A DNA stretch of 64,000 nt from contig CALUQR010000004.1 of NCBI GenBank assembly GCA_944322965.1, positions 62,001-126,000 on the forward strand. The letters run 5' to 3'. Both the position numbers and the translations under genes were made by a program. Shown piece by piece: positions 25,229 to 35,337 of the stretch. Source of the DNA: Vulcanimicrobiota bacterium (GTDB lineage: Bacteria; Vulcanimicrobiota; Xenobia; Xenobiales; Xenobiaceae). Within the stretch, counting starts at the first letter, position 1, and every line of letters starts with the position of its first letter. The notes under the pieces were generated by a model. That model did not search any database. It was given only the letters and a program-made list of their open reading frames with translations, and was not told the origin of the DNA.

Positions 25229-28000
25229 CTAAAGGGGACTCTGCCCTTCCTCTCCCGACTCTCGCTTCTGAAGGGCTTGGGTAAAGGGATGGGCGGGCTG
25301 AGCCGGCTGGGGGGTAGTAGCTAAAGACTCCTGGGAGGCGGGCTCTTCCTCCGCAGTAGCCGCTTGGGAGCTAAAGGGACGGCTAGGCTGAGGGGGCTCT
25401 AGAGGCTTAAAACCGACCTCCGGAGCCTGGGGATCGGGCATCTTAGCTAAGAGTTCGGCCGCAGCCTCAGCGCCTTCCGAGACTTTAGGACTCCCCTCTA
25501 ACTTAGGAATAGGCGCAGTTACCCTGAGAGTCCCCTCAATGGGAGCGGGCTCAAGGGCGGGCCCCTCTTTAGCCAGGGTGAGCGGAGGTAAGGCGGCCAC
25601 CCGCTCCACCTTAGGCGCCTGGGGAGCGGCGGGATCTAAGGAGGAGGTCTTAGCTTGCAAGCGGCGGTACCAGCGCGAGATGAGCAGGGAGGCGCCCGCT
25701 AAGACTAAGAGGGCTACCATCTTATAGATGAGCCCCAAGCGGGCCAGATCGTAACCTACTAAGCGCAGGACCCCTAAGACTAAGATCAAGAGGCCCAGAG
25801 TGTGGAGGGAGCGCAGGCGCAAGCGCAGGGCGAGGCCGATGAGGAGGGTAGCATAGAGGATCCAGGAGAGAGTAACTAACGACTCCCACTGGAAAAAGCG
25901 CAGACAGTTGAGGACCTCGGCGTGGATCATCACCCACCCGATGAGCGCCCCCCACAAGAGGTGGGCCCTAGAGCCGCCCAAGCAGTAGGCGGCTATCATG
26001 TAGAGGATCCCTAAACTGAAGGCGATGGCTCCCATATTGACGAGGGGGAAGAAACGCACCGACCCCACTTTAAAGAGGATCCCCAACATGCCCACCCCCA
26101 GGACGAGGGCCGCCAGGTGGCTACTCACCCAGAAGAGGGGGATGCGCTCAGGATGGCAGGCGGAGAGCATATTGAGGGCATAGAGCCACCAGAGGGCCAA
26201 GAGGGAGAGGGTGACTAAGGCGCTGCCCCAATCGCCGCTGGGCAGGACGCTCTCTAAGAGGGCGCTCAACTCGTAGCTGAGATAGATATAAGCGCTAGTG
26301 ACCGTCCCCCAGAGGGAGATAGTTTGGGGCGCCTTAAATTGGGGGCGCAACTTGCTCCAGCAGATCCAGCTAATAAACCAAGTGAGCAGGGTAGGCAGGG
26401 CGTAGGCCGCTCCCAGCTGCCAGAAGGGCGGGCGCGGGATCTCCGCCAGAGCATGGTATTGACTCCAGGGCCAAAAGAGCACCCCTAAGAAGTTGAAGTA
26501 GAGGTTCCAAGCTGAAAAGCGCTTAGCCACGTACCCTTTGACGCAACCGCTCAAACTTAAGGCTAAGGAGATGAGGCTAGAGATGGAAGTAGCCCAGAGG
26601 GCGTTGAGGGAGCTATCCCAAGTCAGAAGGGAGAGGAACCACAAAGCCAGGGCGCTATGGCCAAAGTAGGAGGCCAGGACCGGGGCCCACTCTTGGCGCC
26701 AGATGGAGAGGACGTAGAGGATGAGGGCCGCCCCTACGATAGCTACGCGGATCTCTTCCCGCTCGGTAGGCACAAAGCAGAGGAGGGCCCCCAAGCCCAT
26801 CAGGGCGTGGTTCCAGTAGATAGTCCAGTAACGGGAGCGCGCCCGCCACGAGGTAGCGGCCTCCTTATCGAAGCGACCGCTGCGGAAGACGTCGGCTAAG
26901 AGCACGCAGATCCACAACCCCACCCAGATGCCCGTATTGAGCGGGTGGCGCTGGTCGCCAATTAAAGCTAATAAGACTAAGGCTAAGAGGTTGCCCGTAT
27001 AGACCCAGGGAGAATTGCCACAACGCTTACAGACTACCAAAGCGAAGAAGGCCAGGGCGGGCAGATAGAAGGACCACAGGAGGGAATTTTCGATAGCCGC
27101 ATAGATGAAGATGGCGCAGGCGTAGCTATCGATTAAGCCCATAATGGCTAAGAGCTTGCGCTGGCGGTAAGCAGCCTGGGTGTAGAGTCCCAAAAGCAAG
27201 AGCGAAGAGAGGCCTACGCTCCAATAATCGTTCCACAGTAAGTAGTAACTGCCCCCCGCTAAGCTGGTAGCGATGGCGATCCCCCACCCTAAGCCGACGA
27301 TTATATCGGCCATCCAACCCCAGATCCCCCGGTTAAAGAGGTAGGTCCCCCAGACGATCCCCGCCAAGGAGACGAGCCACAGAGTAGCGACCTTAGTCTC
27401 CTGATTGACTATTACCCAGGGAGAGAGCCAGTAGAGAAAGAGGAGGACGAAAGAGAGAAAAGAGAGCCCCCCCACCTGGGCAAAGAAGGAGCTCCAATTC
27501 CTATTAGTAAGCCCCAAACTGGCCCCCAGCCAGCCTTTTTCTACCCCCTCGCCCTCTGAACCCGTAGGGCGAGCGCTAGACTTAGGCCAAGGCCAATCCT
27601 CTCCCAACTCTACTTCGGGAAAGGGGGGCAACTCGCGGGTGGGGTGGGCCTTCTCTAAAGCGGGCTCCCCCTCTGCGGAAGCGGAATCTTTACTAGACTC
27701 CTCCTTAACCGGCGCGGACTCCGAGCCAGACTCTAGGGAAGGTTCACTAACTGGGGGGAGCGGAGCGACCTCCTCTTTAGGGGCTGGAGGCTGGGGCGGC
27801 TTAGGGTTAGAGGGGGGCGGAGGCGGCGAACCCGGGCCGCCGCGCTCCTCTAAAAGGCGCAGGCGCTCCTCTAAAAGATCTAAACGCCTCCTCAAGAGGC
27901 TACCAGAGATTAAGACCCACACTATAGCTACGGGCAGGGCCACGAATCCCAAGAGGATGAAGATCCACACTAAGAACCAAAGGCTCTCCAAAGCAAACAT
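25229..28000 (-). CDS. Large polytopic membrane protein, DUF2339-like
   Basis: 923 residues. One N-terminal membrane helix (LWFLVWIFILLGFVALPVAI), a short coiled segment LLEERLRLLEER, a Pro/Glu/Ser-rich linker to about 160, then some 20 or more hydrophobic helices starting with the FAQVGGLSFLSFVLLFLY segment typical of DUF2339 proteins, and a second Pro/Ala-rich cytosolic tail (about 790-923). DUF2339 members have no established function; links to envelope or transport have been suggested. ATG at 28000. A good promoter lies 28 bp upstream and a terminator separates it from nuclease 2. Confidence 0.75.
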   Translation of the reverse strand: MFALESLWFLVWIFILLGFVALPVAIVWVLISGSLLRRRLDLLEERLRLLEERGGPGSPPPPPSNPKPPQPPAPKEEVAPLPPVSEPSLESGSESAPVKEESSKDSASAEGEPALEKAHPTRELPPFPEVELGEDWPWPKSSARPTGSEGEGVEKGWLGASLGLTNRNWSSFFAQVGGLSFLSFVLLFLYWLSPWVIVNQETKVATLWLVSLAGIVWGTYLFNRGIWGWMADIIVGLGWGIAIATSLAGGSYYLLWNDYWSVGLSSLLLLGLYTQAAYRQRKLLAIMGLIDSYACAIFIYAAIENSLLWSFYLPALAFFALVVCKRCGNSPWVYTGNLLALVLLALIGDQRHPLNTGIWVGLWICVLLADVFRSGRFDKEAATSWRARSRYWTIYWNHALMGLGALLCFVPTEREEIRVAIVGAALILYVLSIWRQEWAPVLASYFGHSALALWFLSLLTWDSSLNALWATSISSLISLALSLSGCVKGYVAKRFSAWNLYFNFLGVLFWPWSQYHALAEIPRPPFWQLGAAYALPTLLTWFISWICWSKLRPQFKAPQTISLWGTVTSAYIYLSYELSALLESVLPSGDWGSALVTLSLLALWWLYALNMLSACHPERIPLFWVSSHLAALVLGVGMLGILFKVGSVRFFPLVNMGAIAFSLGILYMIAAYCLGGSRAHLLWGALIGWVMIHAEVLNCLRFFQWESLVTLSWILYATLLIGLALRLRLRSLHTLGLLILVLGVLRLVGYDLARLGLIYKMVALLVLAGASLLISRWYRRLQAKTSSLDPAAPQAPKVERVAALPPLTLAKEGPALEPAPIEGTLRVTAPIPKLEGSPKVSEGAEAAAELLAKMPDPQAPEVGFKPLEPPQPSRPFSSQAATAEEEPASQESLATTPQPAQPAHPFTQALQKRESGEEGQSPL

Positions 28001-28027
28001 TTCTACTTACCACCTAACATGGTAGCT

Positions 28028-28056
28028 ATTTTACACCAAAGCGAAGGGAGCGCCAA
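28028..28056 (-). promoter_or_regulatory. Promoter of the DUF2339-like gene
   Basis: Minus strand: TTGGCG (28051-28056), 17-bp spacer, TAAAAT (28028-28033). It sits between the nuclease 2 terminator and the DUF2339 start, 28 bp upstream of the ATG. Confidence 0.7.
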
Positions 28057-28063
28057 TAAAAAA

Positions 28064-28097
28064 TTTTCCCCGCCCTCCGTCAGGAGGGCGGGGAAAA
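28064..28097 (-). terminator. Strong intrinsic terminator after nuclease 2
   Basis: A 15-bp perfect stem (TTTTCCCCGCCCTCC and its complement) with a 4-nt loop, followed on the minus strand by TTTTTTATT. Its position 40 bp after the nuclease stop fits. Confidence 0.88.
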
Positions 28098-28136
28098 GGG
28101 CCGCTCAAGAGTCTTGAGCCTAATTATAAACTCTAA

Positions 28137-29177
28137 TTAGGTCAAACGCTTAGGCTGCTCGGTGATGTCGCCAATATTGCCAAAGTGGAGGTCGGTCATC
28201 TCCTCTAACTGCTTCTGGGGCACCTGGTAGACATCGAAGCGGCCGGGGGTGAACTCCTTGAGGTGGAGCTGACCGTCGCCATTGATAATATCTTCCTGAG
28301 AGAGTACGAAGGAGGCGCTCTTCAGGTTACCGTCGTCGCCCGCCCACACTACGGTCTTGAAGAAGGACATGGGGATCTGGGCCGGCTCTTTCATCTTGCC
28401 ATTATTGTCGAACCAAGGATCGTCTTCGCGGAAGATGGGACCGGTGATGACCGTCATCTTGGAGCCCTCGCCCGTAGCGGTATCGATAACGTGGTTCTCT
28501 AATTCTAACCACTCCTTCTGGTTCAAGCCGCCATGCTGTAAGGTGGCGTTGCAATAACTGAAGGTGTCATTATTGGCCCGCTTGGCATCCTTACCCCAGC
28601 AGGGGTCTAAGCGGCGCACCATGTGCCCCTTGTCGATGTCGTTATTGCGGTAAGCCTCGTTGCCCAGCTGGCAGTCGCGCGGGATACGGCCGTCGATCTC
28701 CCACTCGCCGCTGCGCTTAATATTCTGACTCTGGGAGCCGTCGATATTGCAGATGGTGTAGAAGCACTGTTTACGCTCGCCATTCATGACGATCGAGAAG
28801 TTGGTGTAGGGAAGCTCGTACTCGCCGGGCTTGTCGGTGCGCATAGCTACCTGGTCCTTAATGGAATCCCCTAAGGTAGGCAGAGGCAACTTAGTACCTA
28901 AGAAATTCTCATCGTAACCGGCGCGGTTGGGATACATATTGACCGCCTCGCCCTGGATGCCCATCGTCCCCTGGACGTTGGCCATATTCTGAGCGTGCAT
29001 ATTCTGGTAGGCCTTACCGGCGTTGGCAAAATTCTGCTCCGGGGAAACCTGCCCTTGCTGTTCGCGAACGAAAGAATCGATACTCCCTCTCTCACGCTGG
29101 TCCTGGGAGGGCTGAATGGAGACCTCGCCGCGACTAGTGTTAACAAACGAGGAACCGCTAATGCTGTTAATTCCCAT
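28137..29177 (-). CDS. NUC-family DNA/RNA non-specific endonuclease, paralogue 2
   Basis: About 346 residues, highly similar to the 22087 protein over the last 260 residues: shared NMYP, GYDENFLG, LPLPTLGDS, RTDKP, DKGHMVRRLDPCWG (catalytic motif 182-186), NATLQHGGLNQKEW and FREDDPWFDNNGKM. The N-terminal 75 residues differ, apart from MGINSISGSS, which aligns with the other short N-termini discussed in the findings. No Sec signal. Start ATG at 29177, with GGAGA 9 bp upstream; an in-frame GTG at 29186 is less likely. It has its own terminator. Both catalytic centres look intact, so this is a recent, functional duplication. Confidence 0.87.
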   Translation of the reverse strand: MGINSISGSSFVNTSRGEVSIQPSQDQRERGSIDSFVREQQGQVSPEQNFANAGKAYQNMHAQNMANVQGTMGIQGEAVNMYPNRAGYDENFLGTKLPLPTLGDSIKDQVAMRTDKPGEYELPYTNFSIVMNGERKQCFYTICNIDGSQSQNIKRSGEWEIDGRIPRDCQLGNEAYRNNDIDKGHMVRRLDPCWGKDAKRANNDTFSYCNATLQHGGLNQKEWLELENHVIDTATGEGSKMTVITGPIFREDDPWFDNNGKMKEPAQIPMSFFKTVVWAGDDGNLKSASFVLSQEDIINGDGQLHLKEFTPGRFDVYQVPQKQLEEMTDLHFGNIGDITEQPKRLT

Positions 29178-29484
29178 GATTCTCACTCTCCATCAGAGTT
29201 GTCTCCCTCCCCTATCTCTAATACTACCATCCCGAAGTTGAGAAATGTGTAAAAAAGGTAAACACTTCACCATTTATCTTCGATCTTCGAAAATCTGACG
29301 ATCCCCGAAATTTGAGGATTACACAGATTTCAAGGGAGTCCCCTCCGCCCCTTTTCTGCATTCTTTAGCAAACTAAAGTAGGAGAAAAGGTTCCAAGTTA
29401 CTCCCGAAGTACAGAGACTTATTAGGCTGTAAAATACGACTCGCCAGTTATAGTTTCGCCCCTCTCTATAATTTTTAAGAATAT
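29178..29484. other. AT-rich gap upstream of nuclease 2
   Basis: About 300 bp between the nuclease start and the terminator of the TPR gene. AT-rich compared with coding DNA, as are the leaders of the RTX gene, nuclease 1 and 60358. Contains the short inverted word CTTCGATCTTCGAAAATC near 29280. No ORF or clear promoter hexamers. Confidence 0.4.
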
Positions 29485-29522
29485 TTTTGGGGCCCGCAGC
29501 GGAGTCGCTGCGGGCCCCAAAA
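29485..29522 (-). terminator. Intrinsic terminator after the TPR/SEC-C gene
   Basis: 17-bp perfect stem TTTTGGGGCCCGCAGCG with a 4-nt loop; on the minus strand it runs into AAAAATATTCTT. Classic form, 20 bp beyond the gene stop. The stem is symmetric, so it could act in either direction. Confidence 0.82.
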
Positions 29523-29542
29523 GTCCGCTCTAGCTCTTTTAA

Positions 29543-30787
<1,245 letters not shown>

Positions 30788-30918
30788 GTAAACTCCTAGA
30801 CAACTAGCGGATCAGCTCTACAGGGGCCATCCGCCCTGACATACTAAAACCGCCTCCACTTCCAGCCCCCGCCCCCCTTTCCTGCCCCGCCCGCAGCCCG
30901 CAAGAGCCCTAAAAAGTA

Positions 30919-30948
30919 TTGGCCCGCCCACGTACGTGGGCGGGCCAA
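30919..30948 (-). terminator. Palindromic terminator after glyQS
   Basis: A perfect 30-bp palindrome (TTGGCCCGCCCACGT and its complement, no spacer) 20 bp beyond the glyQS stop. On the minus strand it is followed by ACTTTTTAGG, giving a short T-run. Confidence 0.75.
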
Positions 30949-30968
30949 GGCGGGCGACTCTATCCCTT

Positions 30969-32309
30969 TTAGTCGATCAGCAATTTCTCATTTAAGTACG
31001 AGCGCAACTGGTCGATAGCTACCCGATCTTGGGCCATACTGTCGCGGTCGCGCACCGTCACCGTGCCGTCTTCCAAAGTGTCAAAGTCCACGGTAATACA
31101 GCAGGGGGTACCGATCTCGTCGTAACGGCGGTAGCGCTTACCGATCTGGCCCCGCTCGTCGTAGTCGACTAAGAAGTGCTTGCGCAACTCCATCTCCAAC
31201 TCGCGCGCCTTAACGACCAGAGGCTCCTTATTCTTGAGCAAAGGCAAGACGGCTACCTGGATGGGGGCTAAGCGAGGATGGAGGTGCAAGACGACACGCA
31301 CCTCTTCCTGACCCTTAGCCGAAATGGCCGTATCCTCATCGTAAGCGTCGACTAAGAAGGCGAAGGTAGCCCGGTCTACGCCGCCGCTAGGCTCGATCAC
31401 CCAGGGGGTAATATGCTCGTTAGTGTCGGGATCGAAATACTCTAAGCTCTTGCCGGAATACTCCGCGTGACGCTTCAAGTCGAAATCGGTGCGGTTGGCG
31501 ATACCCTCTAACTCGCCCCAACCCCACGGGAAGAGGTACTCCACATCGAAGCAACCCTTAGCGTAGTGGGCCAGCTCTTGGGGCTCGTGCTCGCGCAGGC
31601 GCAAGTTCTCCTCGCGGATGCCTAACTGCTTGTACCAAGCGTAGCGACTCTGCACCCAACCATTAAAGGCCTCTTCCGACTTCTCCGGATGGACGAAATA
31701 CTCGATCTCCATCTGCTCAAATTCGCGGGTGCGGAAGATAAAGCGGCGCGGGGTAATCTCGTTGCGGAAGGACTTGCCGATCTGGGCGATACCGAAGGGC
31801 AACTTGCGCCGACTGGTAGATTGGACGTTGGCGAAGTTGACGAAGATACCCTGAGCCGTCTCCGGACGCAGATAGACGCGGGAGGTCTCATTCTGGACCA
31901 CGCCCATCTGGGTCTCGAACATCAAGTTAAATTGGCGCACCTCAGTCAGATCGTGATGGCCGCCCGCCGGACACTCGGCCTCGGGGCTCAACTCGTCGGC
32001 CCGGAAACGCTGCTTACATTTGCGGCAGTCGACTAAGGGATCGGAGAAGGCCTGGACGTGGCCCGAGGCCTCCCAAGTGCGAGGATGCATAAAGATGGCG
32101 GCGTCTAAGCCCACCATATCGGAGCGCTCCTGCACGTTAGTGCGCCACCACATATCTTTGACATTCTTCTTGAGCTGCACACCCAAAGGACCGTAATCCC
32201 AGCAGTTAGCTAAACCGCCGTAGATATCGGAACCGGGATAGACAAAGCCCCGGCGCTTACAGAGAGAGACTATCTTGTCAAAGAGATCTTCTTGGACTTT
32301 CTTTTTCAT
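30969..32309 (-). CDS. glyQS: Glycyl-tRNA synthetase, single-chain (homodimeric) type
   Basis: 446 residues of class II GlyRS, dimeric type. Motifs: GFVYPGSDIYGG and the DYGPLGVQLKKNV start, motif 2 FRNEITPRRFIFRTREFEQME (about 182-200), YFDP, and motif 3 EPSGGVDRATFAFL. The C-terminal anticodon domain starts PRLAPIQVAVLPL. A CRKCKQRFRADEL...CPAGG segment near 137-157 may bind zinc. It charges tRNA-Gly. The tetrameric GlyQ/GlyS type is the rule in many bacteria; the present type occurs in Actinobacteria, Deinococcus, Bacteroidetes, spirochaetes and others. ATG at 32309, 45 bp after the I9-like gene. Confidence 0.97.
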   Translation of the reverse strand: MKKKVQEDLFDKIVSLCKRRGFVYPGSDIYGGLANCWDYGPLGVQLKKNVKDMWWRTNVQERSDMVGLDAAIFMHPRTWEASGHVQAFSDPLVDCRKCKQRFRADELSPEAECPAGGHHDLTEVRQFNLMFETQMGVVQNETSRVYLRPETAQGIFVNFANVQSTSRRKLPFGIAQIGKSFRNEITPRRFIFRTREFEQMEIEYFVHPEKSEEAFNGWVQSRYAWYKQLGIREENLRLREHEPQELAHYAKGCFDVEYLFPWGWGELEGIANRTDFDLKRHAEYSGKSLEYFDPDTNEHITPWVIEPSGGVDRATFAFLVDAYDEDTAISAKGQEEVRVVLHLHPRLAPIQVAVLPLLKNKEPLVVKARELEMELRKHFLVDYDERGQIGKRYRRYDEIGTPCCITVDFDTLEDGTVTVRDRDSMAQDRVAIDQLRSYLNEKLLID

Positions 32310-32354
32310 AATTCCACCTTAGGTCAAGCGAGACGTAGCGAGAGTTCCTACCCC

Positions 32355-32630
32355 CTAATTGTGTACCTCACTGTCGGGGAAGATGCGCACAATGCGATCG
32401 GAGAGGATCATCATCTCAATAGCTTTGGGCGTCAACTCCGCGGAGTAGGCGTTGATAATCCACAGATTATCGATAATCTTGCCGCCTAAACTGCTCACTA
32501 AGCGCTGATCTTCCTCTTTGAGACCATCCTTAGTCTGCACGATAACCTTCATGGGATTAGTACTGCCATTATCGATGGCTCGGCGAATGGAGCCCTCTAA
32601 CTTCTTGTTGGTAAGTTTTGCCTGATCCAT
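32355..32630 (-). CDS. Free-standing subtilisin-propeptide-like protein (inhibitor I9 fold suspected)
   Basis: 91 residues. The pattern PMKVIVQTKDGL...DQRLVSSLGGKIIDNLWIINAYSAELTPKAIEMM, ending in RIVRIFPDSEV, matches the ferredoxin-like prodomain of subtilases (inhibitor I9): strand VIV, helix, LGG strand, INAYSAEL strand, helix and VRIFPD strand. In subtilases it is fused to the protease and acts as chaperone and inhibitor. Here there is no protease domain, and none is nearby. No signal peptide, so it would act in the cytosol or on another protein in trans. ATG at 32630 with AGGAG about 13 bp upstream. Has its own promoter at 32664 and may be read through into glyQS. Confidence 0.7.
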   Translation of the reverse strand: MDQAKLTNKKLEGSIRRAIDNGSTNPMKVIVQTKDGLKEEDQRLVSSLGGKIIDNLWIINAYSAELTPKAIEMMILSDRIVRIFPDSEVHN

Positions 32631-32663
32631 ACTGTGCGCGCTCCTATCCTGTGATGCTCCGTG

Positions 32664-32672
32664 AGTATAGCA
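32664..32672 (-). promoter_or_regulatory. Extended -10 promoter of the I9-like gene
   Basis: Minus strand TGC-TATACT (-10 at 32664-32669, TG at 32671-32672). The -35 region reads TTCATT or TTTCAT (poor). It is 34 bp upstream of the ATG and may also serve glyQS. Confidence 0.5.
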
Positions 32673-32675
32673 TAG

Positions 32676-34649
32676 CTATCCGCGGAAATGAAACGTTTTG
32701 CCGATGATGGCCCCGCTCAGAGAGGGTTCCTCTTCCTCCGCGGCGGGAGGGACGCTGGCCTGCTCTTCCGTCTTAAATTCGCTCCCCGGACGGGAGTAGA
32801 GACTTTCGATAAGCTCCTCAAAGTGGAGGTCGACGATGCGCCTTTTCACCTTCAGAGTGGGGGTAATCTCCCCCATCTCCGCCGAGAGTTCGCAGGGCAA
32901 GATGGCGATGCGCCGCACCCGCTCGTAAGAGGAGAACTCCCGACAAGCCTCTCCCACCTGCTTAGAGAGCCAGCGCTCTACCTCTAAGTGGCTACATAAG
33001 GCCTGGCGATCGCCCTCGATCCCCTGCTCTTTGGCCCACGCTTCCAACTTCTCAAAGTTAGGGACGATCAGCGCCCCTACGAAGCTGCGGTTATTGCCCA
33101 CCACTACCGCCTGTTCGATCCAGTCGTTAGCCTTGAGAGCGTTCTCTAAGGGGGCCGGGGCCACGTTCTTGCCGTTAGAGAGGATCAAAATCTCCTTTTT
33201 GCGGTCGGTAATCGTATAACACTGGGTGAGCGGATCGTACTCCCCAATATCGCCCGTGCAGAAGTAGCCGTCCTCATCGAACATGGCCGCCGTCTCTTTA
33301 GGCAATTTGTAGTAGCCGCGCATAATGTTGGGCCCTTTGGCTCGGATCTCTCCATCTTCAGCCACTAAGATCTCTACCCCGGGAACCGCCTGCCCCACCG
33401 TGCCCGGCTGTACATTTTGCGGGGTATTGACGCACAAGACGGGGCTAGTCTCGGTGAGGCCGTAGCCTTCTAAAATAGTTAAGCCCACGTCGGAGAAGAA
33501 ATTGATGACGTCTAAGCGCGAAGGGGCGCCTCCGGAGATGAAAAAGCGCACCTTGCCCCCCGTCGCCTGGCGGATCTTAGCCAAGACGGTGCGATCGAAG
33601 AGGGCCCGCTCCGCCTTGAGCCAGAAGGGGACTTTGCCCTTAGCCTTAGCTAAACGGTAAGCCCGCCCCGCGGCCAGAGCTTGGTTGAAGAGGCGATTCT
33701 TTAAGCCCCCGCCCGATTGGGCCACAACTTTGGCAAAGATCTTTTCGAAAAGGCGGGGCACGCTGGGGACTAAGGTGGGGCGCAGAGTCTTAAGATCCTG
33801 GGGCACGGACTTAATGCCGCGCGCGTAACCGATAGAACTGCCGCTATAAGTGAGAGCGTAGTAACAGACCCGCTCAAAGACGTGGGAGAGAGGCAAGAAG
33901 GAGAGCTCCACATCCTCTTTATAGATGCCTACGAACTTCGTGAGCGACTCCATCTGCGAGACGAAGTTAGCGTGCATCAACATGGCCCCCTTGGGGTCGC
34001 CCGTAGTGCCCGACGTATAGACGAAGCTGCAGACCTCGTCGTAACGGATCTCCTCTATATGGCGCTCGATGGTGGGGCGATGGGCCTCTAAGGTATCGCT
34101 CCCTAAGCTCATCAACTGCTCCCACTGCCAAAAGCGCACCCCGGCGGGCAACTCATCGGGCGCCACCTCAAAGTAGTCTAAGGCGATAATATGTTCCACG
34201 TGGGGCAAGTCGCCCCGCCGCACGGCCTCCAAAGAGCGCTTAATCTGCTCCTTGCAAGAGGCTACTAAAAAGCGAGCTTCGCAATTGTGGACGATAAAGG
34301 CCATCTCCGCGGTGCTCAAGGTGGGATACATGGGCACGTGGATACCCCGCGCATAGACCGTCCCTAAGTCGATCACCGGCCACTCTACCCTATTGACCGA
34401 AAAGTTGGCCACCCGATCCTTATCCTGAAAGCCCAACTCCAAGAGGGCCGCCGCCAGCTGCAAGACTTCGCCATGTACTTGGGCGTAAGTCTTAAACTGG
34501 TACTCTCCCTCTACATTCTGTCCCAAATAGGGGCGCTCAGCGTGGGTACGCGCCACATGTTCGAATACCTGGGGCAAGGTAGTGAGCTCCGCCTCTTGGG
34601 CCCAAGCCTGGACTTCGGGCGAGACGGGATAATCGGTAATACAACTCAT
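32676..34649 (-). CDS. Long-chain acyl-CoA synthetase (AMP-forming)
   Basis: 657 residues of the ANL superfamily, FadD15/long-chain type. AMP-binding P-loop YTSGTTGDPKGAM (about 212-224), GYGLTETSP, STGD-type FCTGDIGEYD, hinge DRKKEILILSNGKNVAP. It activates fatty acids to acyl-CoA through an acyl-adenylate for degradation or lipid synthesis. No membrane segment; peripheral membrane location is usual. The usual catalytic Lys near the C-terminus is probably the K in TPTLKVKRR. The C-terminal tail (EEQASVPPAAEEEEPSLSG) is low complexity. ATG at 34649; a TATAAT on the minus strand lies 36 bp upstream. Confidence 0.93.
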   Translation of the reverse strand: MSCITDYPVSPEVQAWAQEAELTTLPQVFEHVARTHAERPYLGQNVEGEYQFKTYAQVHGEVLQLAAALLELGFQDKDRVANFSVNRVEWPVIDLGTVYARGIHVPMYPTLSTAEMAFIVHNCEARFLVASCKEQIKRSLEAVRRGDLPHVEHIIALDYFEVAPDELPAGVRFWQWEQLMSLGSDTLEAHRPTIERHIEEIRYDEVCSFVYTSGTTGDPKGAMLMHANFVSQMESLTKFVGIYKEDVELSFLPLSHVFERVCYYALTYSGSSIGYARGIKSVPQDLKTLRPTLVPSVPRLFEKIFAKVVAQSGGGLKNRLFNQALAAGRAYRLAKAKGKVPFWLKAERALFDRTVLAKIRQATGGKVRFFISGGAPSRLDVINFFSDVGLTILEGYGLTETSPVLCVNTPQNVQPGTVGQAVPGVEILVAEDGEIRAKGPNIMRGYYKLPKETAAMFDEDGYFCTGDIGEYDPLTQCYTITDRKKEILILSNGKNVAPAPLENALKANDWIEQAVVVGNNRSFVGALIVPNFEKLEAWAKEQGIEGDRQALCSHLEVERWLSKQVGEACREFSSYERVRRIAILPCELSAEMGEITPTLKVKRRIVDLHFEELIESLYSRPGSEFKTEEQASVPPAAEEEEPSLSGAIIGKTFHFRG

Positions 34650-34684
34650 AGCCGACGTTCCTTAGTGGGGGAATGGGTTAGAGA

Positions 34685-34690
34685 ATTATA
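34685..34690 (-). promoter_or_regulatory. Possible -10 for the acyl-CoA synthetase gene
   Basis: Perfect TATAAT on the minus strand in an AT-rich 70-bp gap, 36 bp before the start. No -35 match at 16-18 bp. Confidence 0.3.
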
Positions 34691-34719
34691 TGTTAAAGAG
34701 CTAATTTCCTAGTCTCAGC

Positions 34720-35316
34720 CTAAGTGACCCGGGCCGGATCTTGGCGGATCGTCTCCCAAGCGCCGCGCAACTCCCGCGCAAAGCGGGCTTGATCGTTACA
34801 TTGGACGACTAAACGCTCCTGGGAGGAGAGGTAGAGGGTGAGGGCCGGGCGATAGGCCAGCTCAGTATCTACGATCTTGGCGATCTGATTTAAATAGATA
34901 GAGAAGCTATAGCGCGGAGCCATGAGGGCGGTGACGATATTGAGGAGGCCGGAGCGCGTCATCACCGTCTCATAAAAGAGGAGCCTCTCTGGGGTCAACT
35001 CTAAAGTGGCGTTCTGCAGGTAGGAGGGGTTAGCTCCATAGCTGCCCACCCCCCGGAAGAGGAGGCGCTCGCCGGGATGTTTGGCGTCGGTCTGCATCTT
35101 ACTGATGGCGCGCAAGGCCTCATTGATGGGCATGGCTTGGACCGCCGCAATATTTAATAACTGCTCGCGCAAGGAGAGGTAATTTTGCAACTCGCACCCC
35201 ACCTCTACCGCCTGCTGAGCTAAATGGGAGCCCGCATCGGCGCAGGCTCGGACCGTGCCCCCCAGGGTCTGCTCCAAAATCTCCCGATCGCGCTGAACGT
35301 CCGCTCCCTCAATCAC
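34720..35316 (-). CDS. Protein of unknown function with PH/GRAM-like C-terminal half
   Basis: 198 residues. The first 70 residues are helical (REILEQTLGGTVRAC..., LSLREQLLNIAAVQ). Residues about 85-190 show a run of strands (FRGVGSYG, ATLELTPERLLFYETV, YSFSIYLNQIAKI, ALTLYLSSQERLVVQ) followed by a final helix, the order seen in PH/GRAM-type domains. That assignment is tentative. GTG start at 35316 with GGAGG 8 bp upstream, 21 bp after the glutamine-amidotransferase-like gene, so they are probably cotranscribed. No signal peptide or membrane segment. Confidence 0.68.
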   Translation of the reverse strand: MIEGADVQRDREILEQTLGGTVRACADAGSHLAQQAVEVGCELQNYLSLREQLLNIAAVQAMPINEALRAISKMQTDAKHPGERLLFRGVGSYGANPSYLQNATLELTPERLLFYETVMTRSGLLNIVTALMAPRYSFSIYLNQIAKIVDTELAYRPALTLYLSSQERLVVQCNDQARFARELRGAWETIRQDPARVT

Positions 35317-35337
35317 CGGCTCGACCTCCCCGCCTCT

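Noticed and set aside
13131-29177. Type III, VI or VII secretion locus around the tagged proteins
   Set aside because: No secretion apparatus gene is in the window; only a short N-terminal likeness exists, so I report it as a hypothesis rather than a system.
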